Part shown: one piece after another, positions 9,583 through 17,087 of the stretch
How the letters are laid out: each line of letters starts with the position of its first letter
Position numbering within the stretch: the first letter of the stretch is position 1
Virus record (IMG/VR): IMGVR_UViG_3300046010_008663
Coordinates: 1 to 29,931 of that record
Length of the DNA stretch: 29,931 nucleotides
Origin: a virus
Strand: one strand, 5' to 3'
Position numbers and translations under genes: made by a program
The notes under the pieces: model-generated
The model's input: only the letters and a program-made list of their open reading frames with translations
The model's database searches: none
What the model was told of the DNA's origin: nothing

Positions 9583-10332
9583 CTATACTCTGATGTTTGC
9601 GTATTCAATGATGATGACCCATGCACCCCTTCTAGCATCTTCTGCGGTGCGTTGGATGTACTTACCGCCTGGACGTTTCACCAATGGGATGTAATCCAAG
9701 GCTCTGCGAGAACGACCCGCAATGACTCTGATTGGTGAGTTCTTCTTGCCGATCTTCAAAACGCCTCGAATGTTCGCCGCAGTCTTACCCATCCAACCTT
9801 TAGCACCACCCCATGTTTGAGACAATCTTTTATCCGGGTCTGGATTCTTGACGTTCGAGTATTGCTGAGTACCGAACATCGGAACCATGTATATTTTATC
9901 ACCTGGACGGAAGTTCGTAATCTCTGATGAGTTCGAGATGGGCGATGAAGTGTTGGTTTCCCTACTATAATAGAAAATCTTTATCTCTTGAGTAGCAATC
10001 TGATCTTTCTGTATCCATCCCCTTGGTGAAGCGAAGTTGCTGATATTCTTCCTCATCATTCGAGTCATCTCCATCAGACCAACTCGAACAGCCTCTTGGA
10101 TGAAGTGGATTGTGACTCGCTTTTTAGCGGTACTGATAGCGGATCGATTGGGTGCATTGCGACCATCGACGGTGATAGAGTACGGAGTATCACCGTACTT
10201 TCTCAGATGCTCATCGAGTAATTGATTAGCGGTGTTGCGGAGTAGAGGATAAACCTCTTTATTCAGAATCTTATCTACTTCAGCACGGAAGTCGATGATC
10301 GGTGTAATGATTTCAACATTGACATTGATCAT
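9583..10332 (-). CDS. Unknown tail-module protein between chaperone and tape measure
   Basis: The 249-residue basic protein has no motif I recognise. It begins with a helical segment (1-60), contains a stretch with helix-forming VRVGLMEMTRMMRKNI (about 82-97), and ends with a beta-like segment WVIIIEYANIRV. It starts inside the last codons of the T-like gene (4-base ATGA overlap) and lies directly before the tape measure gene, so it is probably expressed with the tail morphogenesis set. A tail assembly or minor structural role is inferred from position only. Confidence 0.75.
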   Translation of the reverse strand: MINVNVEIITPIIDFRAEVDKILNKEVYPLLRNTANQLLDEHLRKYGDTPYSITVDGRNAPNRSAISTAKKRVTIHFIQEAVRVGLMEMTRMMRKNISNFASPRGWIQKDQIATQEIKIFYYSRETNTSSPISNSSEITNFRPGDKIYMVPMFGTQQYSNVKNPDPDKRLSQTWGGAKGWMGKTAANIRGVLKIGKKNSPIRVIAGRSRRALDYIPLVKRPGGKYIQRTAEDARRGAWVIIIEYANIRV

Positions 10333-10516
10333 CCGAACATCCGAGCCAGATCATCAGCGCCAGCAGTGGCGAGGTCAACCGGTTTCTCAGCCGGTCTTTG
10401 CATATACTTGAGCCAGCCCATGAACTCACTCATGGGCATTTCAGCCATCAGTCGATAAACGGGTGTGTGTAACCGATCCGCGACTGCATACAGAGTGAAC
10501 TGCCAATCATCCCGCA
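10329..10516 (-). CDS. Tail assembly chaperone T-like partner (overlaps G-like gene in another frame)
   Basis: From ATG at 10516 this encodes 62 residues. The start MRDDWQFTLYAVADRLHTPV, then MAEMPMSEFMGWLKYM, resembles the conserved part of lambda gpT (a long helix followed by MSSxEYxxW). The frame opens at a TAA stop just before 10535, where a TTG start is also possible. It overlaps the 3' end of the G-like gene in the +1 (equivalently -2) frame. In lambda the T part is made only as a G-T fusion by -1 slippage. Here I see no obvious slippery heptamer, so independent initiation coupled to the G stop (ATG lies 7 bases before that TGA) is equally possible. Confidence 0.75.
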
Positions 10517-10791
10517 TTGCCTGTAGCTTCCGCAATTAGACTGGTTACAGACTCATCTTCACCACTGTCCAAACCATTGACTTTCATCGATGCTTTGATC
10601 AGATCACCTAGGTACGGAACTATCTGAGCCATTGACTCATTGGTGATCGGTTGACCATTGAGTGATACTGTTTGCAGTACCAACTGCTTCTGGAACTCAG
10701 CAGGGTTTTCAGACAACAGTGGAAGCAGGTTGAAACCCTGACCGACTGTTAATCCAGTGACCACGTATGACCCGACTTGTATTGTTTCCAT
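10507..10791 (-). CDS. Tail assembly chaperone, G-like
   Basis: ATG at 10791 (METIQVGSYVVTGLTVGQGF) gives 94 residues. The open frame extends 30 bases upstream to a TTG at 10821, but the ATG has an AGGG site at good spacing and is preferred. Its size, location between the tail tube gene and the tape measure gene, and the overlapping small downstream frame match the G/T chaperone arrangement that holds the tape measure soluble during tail assembly. It is not part of the virion in lambda. A stem-loop at 10828-10879 lies between the tail tube gene and this gene and may lower its expression. Confidence 0.8.
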   Translation of the reverse strand: METIQVGSYVVTGLTVGQGFNLLPLLSENPAEFQKQLVLQTVSLNGQPITNESMAQIVPYLGDLIKASMKVNGLDSGEDESVTSLIAEATGNAG

Positions 10792-10827
10792 AGTTCTAGC
10801 CCTATGTTGTTCTAGCCCCAATAGGAA

Positions 10828-10879
10828 AACCGGTTGCAGCCGATGGAGCTAGTCATCGGACGTTTATATGCAACCGGTT
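10828..10879 (-). terminator. Nested stem-loop after the tail tube gene (weak terminator or attenuator)
   Basis: AACCGGTTGCA at 10828-10838 is repeated exactly inverted as TGCAACCGGTT at 10869-10879. Inside the loop a second stem CCGATG/CATCGG (10840-10845, 10854-10859) closes an 8-base loop. On the minus-strand RNA the outer stem is followed by a short U-rich run (TTTTCC). This begins 7 bases after the tail tube stop region and precedes the chaperone gene, so partial termination between an abundant and a scarce product is the likely role. Confidence 0.6.
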
Positions 10880-10885
10880 AATCGG

Positions 10886-11539
10886 TTATGGGTGTACCCA
10901 GCGAATCTTGTCAGATTGATTGCCTGTTGCAGTAAATGCAATGGCACCCTCAATAGGTGTCGATGGTGAGAAACCTGCAATGGTGACAGCACCTACCAAA
11001 CTACCAAGAGCAGTGCTTGGTAATTCAATCTTGAACGCTCTGGTCAGACCATCATCATCCGCCTTAATCAACTCATCCAACCCTGCATCAGAAGGGTCAA
11101 GATAACCACTGACTGAGATACCACCGAGGGTTGTTTTACCCAAGATCGTTTGGTCAGTGCAGAATGTACCAGCATCAATCTGATTGGTGGATGATGGGTC
11201 GATGGTTAATTCACTCAAACACAACCGAACCATATCCGACTTCTTGGTAATTTTTACAGAAGGAGTCGCACCTAAACTGTTCAATGAACCAGTGGTGTCT
11301 GAACCGGTTAGAACTAATGTCGTACTTGTGACAGTACCGACTGTGAATGTTTTACCGTCGATTTCAGTGAACCCTGTGTTCTCTGGCTTGACAACATCGC
11401 CAGCAGTGACACCTGTAGTCGATGCAACAGTCACAACCGCTGGTTTCGCTTTACTGATAGCAGTCGTTGTCAGCGTCACAAGGGTTGCAGTGGATCGGGC
11501 TAAGTATACATTTAGCCCCTTGGTTGAATAAGCAGTCAT
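10886..11539 (-). CDS. Major tail tube protein
   Basis: The 217-residue Thr/Ser/Val-rich protein has the usual tail tube features: an N-terminal TTAISKAKPAVVTVASTTG segment with the downstream GDVV and SDTTGS turns (about 30-85). In many siphophages this is a small beta domain inserted near the tube protein's start. The C-terminal half is beta-rich, with GKTTLGGISVSGYLDPSD. It lies directly before the chaperone pair and tape measure, the standard place for the tube gene. It has its own extended -10 promoter (11572-11580), and a stem-loop follows it, both consistent with high expression. Confidence 0.9.
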   Translation of the reverse strand: MTAYSTKGLNVYLARSTATLVTLTTTAISKAKPAVVTVASTTGVTAGDVVKPENTGFTEIDGKTFTVGTVTSTTLVLTGSDTTGSLNSLGATPSVKITKKSDMVRLCLSELTIDPSSTNQIDAGTFCTDQTILGKTTLGGISVSGYLDPSDAGLDELIKADDDGLTRAFKIELPSTALGSLVGAVTIAGFSPSTPIEGAIAFTATGNQSDKIRWVHP

Positions 11540-11571
11540 GCGATTTACTCCAAAATGATCATTTCGATTCG

Positions 11572-11580
11572 ATTATAGCA
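11572..11580 (-). promoter_or_regulatory. Extended -10 promoter for the tail tube gene
   Basis: On the minus strand TGC followed by TATAAT is a perfect extended -10 element (TGnTATAAT). No good -35 is present at 17 bp, which extended -10 promoters tolerate. Transcription would start near 11565, about 26 bases before the ATG at 11539. A perfect 12-bp palindrome AAATGATCATTT (11553-11564) sits at the predicted start site. Confidence 0.6.
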
Positions 11581-11589
11581 TTATTAATG

Positions 11590-13728
11590 TTAGGCTGATA
11601 TTGCACCAAAAGTTTTCCATGTACCAGGAGTACCAGCGGTAACGCATACCCAACCAATAGTCCCACTAGCCGATGGTGCAATGTTATATACAATATCTCC
11701 GACTGCATATGTTCCGGTAGTAGGTGCTGCTGACGCCCAGTTAATATTAGGTTGTGCTTTTTGCAAGGCTTTATTAATATTACCATAAATATTTGTAACA
11801 GTAAGCCCGCTGGTACTATTTGATATACCTGCGGTATTATTATAAACATTGCCGTATAAGTTAGTTATATTTATAGTGGTAAGTAGTCCTGTATTTACTG
11901 TAAATAGTCTTAAACTCATATTGTTGTTTTCACAACGATCTATATTTAACGTACCGTTATTACTACAACGTGCAAGCGCATCTAAACCTTTTACAGTGTT
12001 ACCAACAAAGTTAATTGTTAAGTTAGTGGTAGGCCCGTTCCCATAAAATAAACCATTAACAGCAGTAGCAGAGGTTATATTAAAGTAATTATCATATATG
12101 TCTAAAACTGCTCCGGGATTAGCAGGATATACAGGTGTTGCAAATACATACTGACCATTTATACTACCATTAAAGATATTGTTACGTATAATAGATGTAT
12201 GGTGGTAATGACCATACGTACTAGAACCACTGTTAAAGAAGGAATTTTTAAATGAATTGCCTTCAATTAATAGGAATGCATCTGTATTAACTGTGTCTAC
12301 TCCAAAACTCCAAGTATGTGTATTTTGAATACTACTAAATGTATTATTTCGTAGTATCCATTTAGTAGAGTAGCCAGAGCTTATAGCACTTGGATTAGCT
12401 GCCTTCGGGTCATATACGTTACTTGTGTATGATTTTTGTATAGCTATTAGTTGTTTTGCGGCGGTTGAGTTATTTACTTCAAAATTACAATTCTCTATAG
12501 TTACTTCATGGTTTATTGCACTAAGCGAAATTGCTTGGTCTGAGCCACTATGTTCACAATTGCGGATTGTAACAAAGCAAGCTCTAAAGACATTAAATCC
12601 AGCTTCTCCTATTGAAGCACAGTTATCATAGTATACATTCCATACACCGTTGTGTGTCGAGAAACCTCCACTACATCTTTCGGTAACACAGTCACTATAA
12701 AAACTGTGCATCTGACCATAAGTATCATCAAAACAATGCCATCCGTGTTTACCCACACAATTATCTGTTTTACTGATCCAATTACGCTCACGCAAGATAC
12801 CGTAACCATATTCATTAGGTGAGCCGCTTACAAGGGGTGCAACTGTACCTATATCATTGGTATATCCAAAATGGTTAAATGTACTATCAGAAACCATATC
12901 GTAAGCATTGCGACGTATGTATATCTGTGTTCTACAGTGTCCATCTACGGTAAAGTTATCTAACCATAGATGTTTGCAACCATTAAACTCTAAAGCACCT
13001 GTAATTACTCCTGCTGTATCAGAGACAATAATATTAGTATTAACCCAATTGATAGGCTCATTCAAATGGTATACGTTTACAGTAAAAGACGCAATCGTAC
13101 CGCTACCACCACTTGCTATTATCTGCGCTACTGATATATCAGCTACAGCACTACCTTCAATATAAACCTTGTTACCTGTTAATTCATGTGCTACATAGTA
13201 ATGTAGTGAGTCTGTCTTATCCGGTCCTGACTTATATGGACATACAATTTCGATGAAATCCCCAGGTACTATACCTGCTACACTAGTAAGGTCGAGGTAG
13301 GTTCTACCTCTTGTTACCTCAGTTGTCATAGTAGTAGTTAGAAACGCAGATGGCATTGTAAACTTCAACGAAGCGTTGTCACAGAATACAGTAGCCCCCC
13401 CTAAATCCACATTTAGTTGATTATGACCTGATCGATTTAATGTCTTGTTAGTCGCCAATCGATATGTCTTACTACTATCTGATACAAGTTTGATTCCATT
13501 TTGGGAACAGTATGTTATCGCCGATAAGAATGCCGTACTATCATCTGTTACACCATCACCGACACAACCGAAATCTTCAGGTGTTCTGACTGATCTGCTA
13601 TCAAGTGTATCTAATCGACCATCCAACGTGACCAGCGTACCTTCGACAGCATCCAACCGAGTATCTAAAGGACTCACATCATCCAGTATAGTGTTAATCT
13701 GTGCTGTTGTTTTATTAATTATACTCAT
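11590..13728 (-). CDS. Beta-helix tailspike (pectate-lyase-like), putative receptor-binding or depolymerase protein
   Basis: The 712-residue protein has a short helical head with three LDxRLD-type turns (21-42), then the classical tailspike entry motif PEDFGCVGDGVTDDSTAFLSAI (50-71) that starts right-handed beta-helices. A long Asn/Thr/Gly-rich repeat-like body follows. A C-terminal module ends WVCVTAGTPGTWKTFGAI, a terminal motif common in phage spikes. Such proteins bind and often cleave surface polysaccharide. Catalytic residues cannot be assigned by eye. The start ATG overlaps the tail terminator stop (ATGA). The DNA looks clearly more A+T-rich than its neighbours, and the gene sits between two core tail genes, so acquisition by transfer is likely. 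Confidence 0.88.
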   Translation of the reverse strand: MSIINKTTAQINTILDDVSPLDTRLDAVEGTLVTLDGRLDTLDSRSVRTPEDFGCVGDGVTDDSTAFLSAITYCSQNGIKLVSDSSKTYRLATNKTLNRSGHNQLNVDLGGATVFCDNASLKFTMPSAFLTTTMTTEVTRGRTYLDLTSVAGIVPGDFIEIVCPYKSGPDKTDSLHYYVAHELTGNKVYIEGSAVADISVAQIIASGGSGTIASFTVNVYHLNEPINWVNTNIIVSDTAGVITGALEFNGCKHLWLDNFTVDGHCRTQIYIRRNAYDMVSDSTFNHFGYTNDIGTVAPLVSGSPNEYGYGILRERNWISKTDNCVGKHGWHCFDDTYGQMHSFYSDCVTERCSGGFSTHNGVWNVYYDNCASIGEAGFNVFRACFVTIRNCEHSGSDQAISLSAINHEVTIENCNFEVNNSTAAKQLIAIQKSYTSNVYDPKAANPSAISSGYSTKWILRNNTFSSIQNTHTWSFGVDTVNTDAFLLIEGNSFKNSFFNSGSSTYGHYHHTSIIRNNIFNGSINGQYVFATPVYPANPGAVLDIYDNYFNITSATAVNGLFYGNGPTTNLTINFVGNTVKGLDALARCSNNGTLNIDRCENNNMSLRLFTVNTGLLTTINITNLYGNVYNNTAGISNSTSGLTVTNIYGNINKALQKAQPNINWASAAPTTGTYAVGDIVYNIAPSASGTIGWVCVTAGTPGTWKTFGAISA

Positions 13729-14279
13729 GGTAATGCCTCTAAAGGTGAACCGTTAATATCGAATAATTGGTTTCCGTCAATGTCAAACAGGTAATACGGG
13801 TTATCTGTCGTAAATTCATGGTAAACCTGTAGAGGTGAACCATTGATGTCGAATAGATAATTTCCATCAATGTCTTGTAACTGATCAACCGCATAGTAAT
13901 TATCATAGAATTCATAATCCACCATAAACTCCACAACAAACCATTCACCCTGGCGAAAGTCCATCGGTGCTGATATATTTGTCAAAGTCAATACACCACT
14001 GACATCCATTTGCCGATATAGGAATTTCATATCAGCTTCAGCAGCGGTTAGTAGTACATCATCACCGATACCCGGTTGACCGAAGAATGCGACGGTGAAG
14101 TTCCCTTCTTCAATCGTATCGCCGCAGAATGTCGCAGTGTTTTTGATCGGTATGTTGTACTCGACTGTGGCCCACATGTTATCAGTAGGGTCTTGCTCCA
14201 TATTGACCGTGTTGTAGAACGGTGTGCTCATTAACCCCATCCACGTTTCAACCTGTCTGCGAACCAATCGACTAGACAT
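13725..14279 (-). CDS. Tail terminator/completion protein (gpU-like, DUF4128-like) with repeat tail
   Basis: Residues 1-125 fit the small tail terminator family: an N-terminal helix with the WMGLMSTPFYN segment and a beta sheet (CGDTIEEGNFTVAFFGQPGIGDD). The last 50 residues hold two copies of a 16-residue unit, DIDGNYLFDINGSPL and DIDGNQLFDINGSPL (136-150, 166-180), absent from typical members of about 130-140 residues. The protein would cap the head-proximal end of the tail tube. AGGAG precedes the ATG by 7 bases. It is coupled to the tailspike gene by ATGA. Family assignment rests on position and general character. Confidence 0.75.
   Translation of the reverse strand: MSSRLVRRQVETWMGLMSTPFYNTVNMEQDPTDNMWATVEYNIPIKNTATFCGDTIEEGNFTVAFFGQPGIGDDVLLTAAEADMKFLYRQMDVSGVLTLTNISAPMDFRQGEWFVVEFMVDYEFYDNYYAVDQLQDIDGNYLFDINGSPLQVYHEFTTDNPYYLFDIDGNQLFDINGSPLEALP
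13741..13879. repeat. Imperfect direct repeat encoding the DIDGN-LFDINGSPL units
   Basis: Two copies of about 48 bases, 13741-13789 and 13831-13879, are 90 bases apart. Both read on the minus strand as D-I-D-G-N-x-L-F-D-I-N-G-S-P-L. They differ mainly at third codon positions, so the protein repeat is conserved more than the DNA. They lie at the junction with the tailspike gene. Confidence 0.75.
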
Positions 14280-14436
14280 TCCCGTGCTCCTGAGCTGCGA
14301 CTAATGTGCGATGGTTGGTCACTTCACCTTTGTGATACAACAGATAGTGGATACCACCCATCCGAGGGCAGTTGTCCATGATGATCGTTGAGTCACCACT
14401 GATCCAGGTTCTGTCGTTCACTTGTGTCCAGGTCAT
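14272..14436 (-). CDS. Small unknown protein (54 aa) between stopper and tail terminator genes
   Basis: ATG at 14436 overlaps the stop of the preceding head-tail gene (ATGA), and TAG at 14274-14272 lies just inside the next gene's start. The 54-residue product begins MTWTQVNDRTWISGDSTIIM and contains NCPRMGGIHYLLYHKGEV, reading like a small beta-rich domain. It fills what would otherwise be a 150-base gap in a tightly packed operon, and its frame shows no stops. It is not recognised. A structural role is suggested only by the neighbours. Confidence 0.72.
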   Translation of the reverse strand: MTWTQVNDRTWISGDSTIIMDNCPRMGGIHYLLYHKGEVTNHRTLVAAQEHGNV

Positions 14437-14756
14437 ATTTTACCCTTCGTATGACACCGGAAACCCACAGTGTCACCCACCACATGATCGTAAATCGGTG
14501 ATACCGCTTCAATGACATAGTTCGTTCCATCGATCACCACCTTGTCGAACTTCTCCGGTACGACATTCAGCGAGCTTTCCAAAATAGTGATCTGCTTCCC
14601 GTGCACACCGAAAGTGTTGATGATCGACTCAGCAGCACGACCATTCGACTGTACCAGTGCTTTAATGTTGGTCACAGTGTTGGGTGATTTGGTCTGCTTG
14701 AAGATCACCGGGATCGCCAATTGACCGAACACCAACGTCAGTTCAGCACGGGTCAT
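14433..14756 (-). CDS. Head-tail joining protein (stopper-like)
   Basis: The 107-residue protein contains a long helical start and then IKALVQSNGRAAES followed by VVIDGTNYVIEAVSPI, a pattern like small head-closure or head-tail joining proteins. It lies between the adaptor-like gene and the tail terminator gene, where HK97 and lambda carry the stopper, which closes the filled head and binds the tail. It is coupled to both neighbours by ATGA overlaps. The exact family is uncertain. Confidence 0.7.
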   Translation of the reverse strand: MTRAELTLVFGQLAIPVIFKQTKSPNTVTNIKALVQSNGRAAESIINTFGVHGKQITILESSLNVVPEKFDKVVIDGTNYVIEAVSPIYDHVVGDTVGFRCHTKGKI

Positions 14757-15346
14757 GATGACATCCTACGATGCGGTTGCAGGATCGCAATCATACCCCC
14801 TGAAATCGGGCCAAAATCACTCGCTGAGACTGTGTCACTCTGAGTCTGGAACTCAGTGACCATACCATCAATGCTCAAGCGTTTAAGTGGCTGTCCGGTC
14901 GATGTAGCACCGACTCCTTGAAGTTGATCCCACAACGATTTAAACGTGCTGAGAATAACCACCAGTAAGTCAGGTGGGAATGTTTGATACCCACCATCAT
15001 ACGTCACAGTGACTTGATGATCACAAATCCGACCATCGGCATGAAGCATCCCGGTTTCTTCATCGGCATGATACGCAACACTGTTCCCATCAGACAAAAG
15101 TGCTGAGGTTACAGAATCGATTGGGTAATATTTCAACGATAAAGTGTTGCCGGTTTTATGGGTGAATTTCTCGATGATGTCAGTGGTGTGTCGCAAACCC
15201 CGATCCAGATAACTCTCAATCGTGCTGATGGTTGCTTCAAACACAGCTTCCAATTCATCGTCTTGGGTCGCATCAGTCACCAGTAACCCGGCTTTAGTGC
15301 GGAGTGTTTGAATAAGAATACCACCAAGGGGGTTTGTGATGACCAT
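14753..15346 (-). CDS. Head-tail connector/adaptor protein (HK97 gp6-like)
   Basis: The 197-residue protein shows the adaptor pattern: helical N-terminus with DDELEAVFEATISTIESYLDRGL (29-51), a beta insertion with YPIDSVTSALLSDG, then TVTYDGGYQTFPPDLLVVILSTFKSLWD (112-139), the hallmark 'Y.aGyp..P..l...v..l' region of gp6-like connectors. It would dock under the portal ring. It starts directly after the BppU-like gene and is coupled to the stopper gene by ATGA. At 197 residues it is longer than HK97 gp6, with a C-terminal extension ending near ILQPHRRMSS. Confidence 0.82.
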   Translation of the reverse strand: MVITNPLGGILIQTLRTKAGLLVTDATQDDELEAVFEATISTIESYLDRGLRHTTDIIEKFTHKTGNTLSLKYYPIDSVTSALLSDGNSVAYHADEETGMLHADGRICDHQVTVTYDGGYQTFPPDLLVVILSTFKSLWDQLQGVGATSTGQPLKRLSIDGMVTEFQTQSDTVSASDFGPISGGMIAILQPHRRMSS

Positions 15347-15348
15347 GA

Positions 15349-15651
15349 TTATGCCTCAGCGTTTGGAGCAACCGGTAAACTCATCACCGTACTTGAGAAA
15401 TGTTCACCTGTTTTGCCGTTTATGATTTGCAGGGTGTAATCACCTGACTTATTGAGATCACCCGTCACACATTGATAAGTTAATTGTCCTGTTGTGCCAC
15501 CACTCACCTTCGTCGGTGTTTTGGTGAGGACGGTGAAATCAGGACGAATGATTTTGAGAGTGATTGTGTAACCTGACAAATCGACAATTGTGTTCGTTTC
15601 ATCACGCACTGTGAACTTCAGCAATGTTGTGTCATCTTGATGTACAGTCAT
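15349..15651 (-). CDS. Small Ig-like protein, BppU N-terminal-domain-like
   Basis: The 100-residue protein consists of one predicted beta-sandwich: DDTTLLKFTVRDETNTIVDLSGYTITLKI at the start, then GQLTYQCVTGDLNKSGDYTLQI. This pattern (tolerance of 'v...dG..vdLsgy' and 'pG.Y...i') resembles the N-terminal Ig-like domain of phage upper baseplate proteins (BppU) and small phage Ig-like proteins. It follows the LamG-repeat gene by 2 bases. A capsid-decoration or fibre-anchoring role is possible. The sequence does not decide. Confidence 0.7.
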   Translation of the reverse strand: MTVHQDDTTLLKFTVRDETNTIVDLSGYTITLKIIRPDFTVLTKTPTKVSGGTTGQLTYQCVTGDLNKSGDYTLQIINGKTGEHFSSTVMSLPVAPNAEA

Positions 15652-15653
15652 TC

Positions 15654-17087
15654 CTATCTCTCAATGGTAAACGATACAGACCGATTAATATCTGTTGTGA
15701 AACTTGTCATTCGGTCAATCCCGGTATCAAAATTCATCTCACGTTGAATCATTGTATCAAAATTCACGATTTCAGGCATGACAACAAGAATACCATCACC
15801 GGTAATAGCATGATTATAGAAAATCTGACTATTTGTAAATATACTGGATTGGGTTAATTTAACCGATCCAGGTGATACAGTATGCGAGTAGAAAGTATTA
15901 GTATTTGTTAATAATGGTGGTTGTAGCGTTATTCCGCTGCCAACAGTGATGGCTGCCGAATAAAACGCGTTATTATTAACAAAGTACGGCGATGTTAAGG
16001 CAACACTACCGACACTAACAGCATGACTGTAAAACGCGTTGCTATTGTTAAATATCGATGATTGAACAAGGCTTCCGCCAGCTACGATTGTGTGACCGTA
16101 GAATGAAGCGCTATTATCAAATCTTGCTGATTGGCTGAGTGTTACACTGCCAAACGATAAAGTAGGCGCATAGAATGACTGACTATTGCTGTAAAGCGAT
16201 GCTGTCAGGGTTTGTGGCGCTCCACCTTGTGTTAGTGCGTGAGTGTAAAAACTGTTGATATTTGTGAATAGCAATGGGCTTAGATTAACCGCCCCAGGCG
16301 TTACAGTTGTAGAATAAAAGTTGTTGGAGTTGTCAAAACGGCTAGACTGTGTAAGTGTTGTTGCTCCGCTGCCCGACGACGCAAAAAAGAAAGGACGCTG
16401 TTCCGGCTCAAATATTTGCCAAGGGTTTTTTGTTAATTGTTTGCATACTTCGTCTGGAATGGCTCTGCCTGTAAAGTATAATGAAATACCTCCATCGAAT
16501 GACCCACCAAAACCTGACCCTAGATACTCATTTGTGGAATCTCCTATCCAGGTAGAAGAATCTGTTGCATACGTCCCTCTACTTGTCCATATTTTAACTA
16601 CCTGCGCAGACCCAACTGCAATCCTAGAGCATTTAATAATAACAGTTTGTAGTTTATTTTCTGCAAAACTCCCAATGTCGATTGATCTATAAGCTCCACC
16701 GAAATAGAACCTCAAAGAGCTATAATGGTGTTGTATTAGAAATGACGTATTGCCATCAGTGGCATTACTACCTAGTGAGTATAAGGCTTTTGTCCCTGTA
16801 TATTCTGGTATATAAAATTGAAACCCTATAATGAAGTCATTATTGATTCTACCTACTGGATTCTGCCTGTATAGATGACTTCCAGACGTGAACGTAGTGG
16901 TTTCAGTTCCGGCAATATTTACCTTACCTGTTGTGCCAGACTTTATGAAACCAACAGGTGCTACAATTTCCTTTAAAAACCCGTTTATAGGGATAACAGC
17001 ACTGGTTATATTTTTATACTGTTGTTGTATATCAACAACAGTATCAGGCTGTTTTATCCTTTTATCAGGCAGTATCAGCAAAGACAT
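15654..17087 (-). CDS. LamG-like protein with FY-repeat domain, putative adhesin or decoration
   Basis: The 477-residue protein has three parts. Residues about 55-210 look like a concanavalin/LamG sandwich (DFIIGFQFYIPE, LRFYFGG, GGISLYFTGRAIPDEVCKQL) ending in the phage linker NPWQIFEPEQRPFFF (221-235). Residues 244-434 are eight repeats with F-x-N-x-x-x-F-Y-x-x-x-(V/I/L) cores spaced 23-25 residues. Residues 441-477 are a second repeat with F443, F453, F463 and F473 exactly 10 apart. LamG domains often bind sugars or proteins. Whether it sits on the head or tail is unknown. It starts at ATG 17087, next to the split gene's stop. Confidence 0.85.
   Translation of the reverse strand: MSLLILPDKRIKQPDTVVDIQQQYKNITSAVIPINGFLKEIVAPVGFIKSGTTGKVNIAGTETTTFTSGSHLYRQNPVGRINNDFIIGFQFYIPEYTGTKALYSLGSNATDGNTSFLIQHHYSSLRFYFGGAYRSIDIGSFAENKLQTVIIKCSRIAVGSAQVVKIWTSRGTYATDSSTWIGDSTNEYLGSGFGGSFDGGISLYFTGRAIPDEVCKQLTKNPWQIFEPEQRPFFFASSGSGATTLTQSSRFDNSNNFYSTTVTPGAVNLSPLLFTNINSFYTHALTQGGAPQTLTASLYSNSQSFYAPTLSFGSVTLSQSARFDNSASFYGHTIVAGGSLVQSSIFNNSNAFYSHAVSVGSVALTSPYFVNNNAFYSAAITVGSGITLQPPLLTNTNTFYSHTVSPGSVKLTQSSIFTNSQIFYNHAITGDGILVVMPEIVNFDTMIQREMNFDTGIDRMTSFTTDINRSVSFTIER
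15786..16358. repeat. Eight tandem 69-75 base coding repeats (FY repeats)
   Basis: On the minus strand the repeats encode units such as LTQSSIFTNSQIFYNHAITG. Phe-Tyr pairs fall at residues 257, 280, 305, 329, 352, 375, 399 and 423 of the host gene, so spacing is 23-25 residues. Nucleotide identity between copies is only moderate, implying an old array under protein-level selection rather than recent expansion. Confidence 0.85.

Noticed and set aside
11559-11849. Minus-strand frame of 96 codons over the end of the tailspike gene
   Set aside because: It is a shadow of the tailspike C-terminal module in another frame. The WVCVTAGTPGTWK end of the spike is clearly the real frame.
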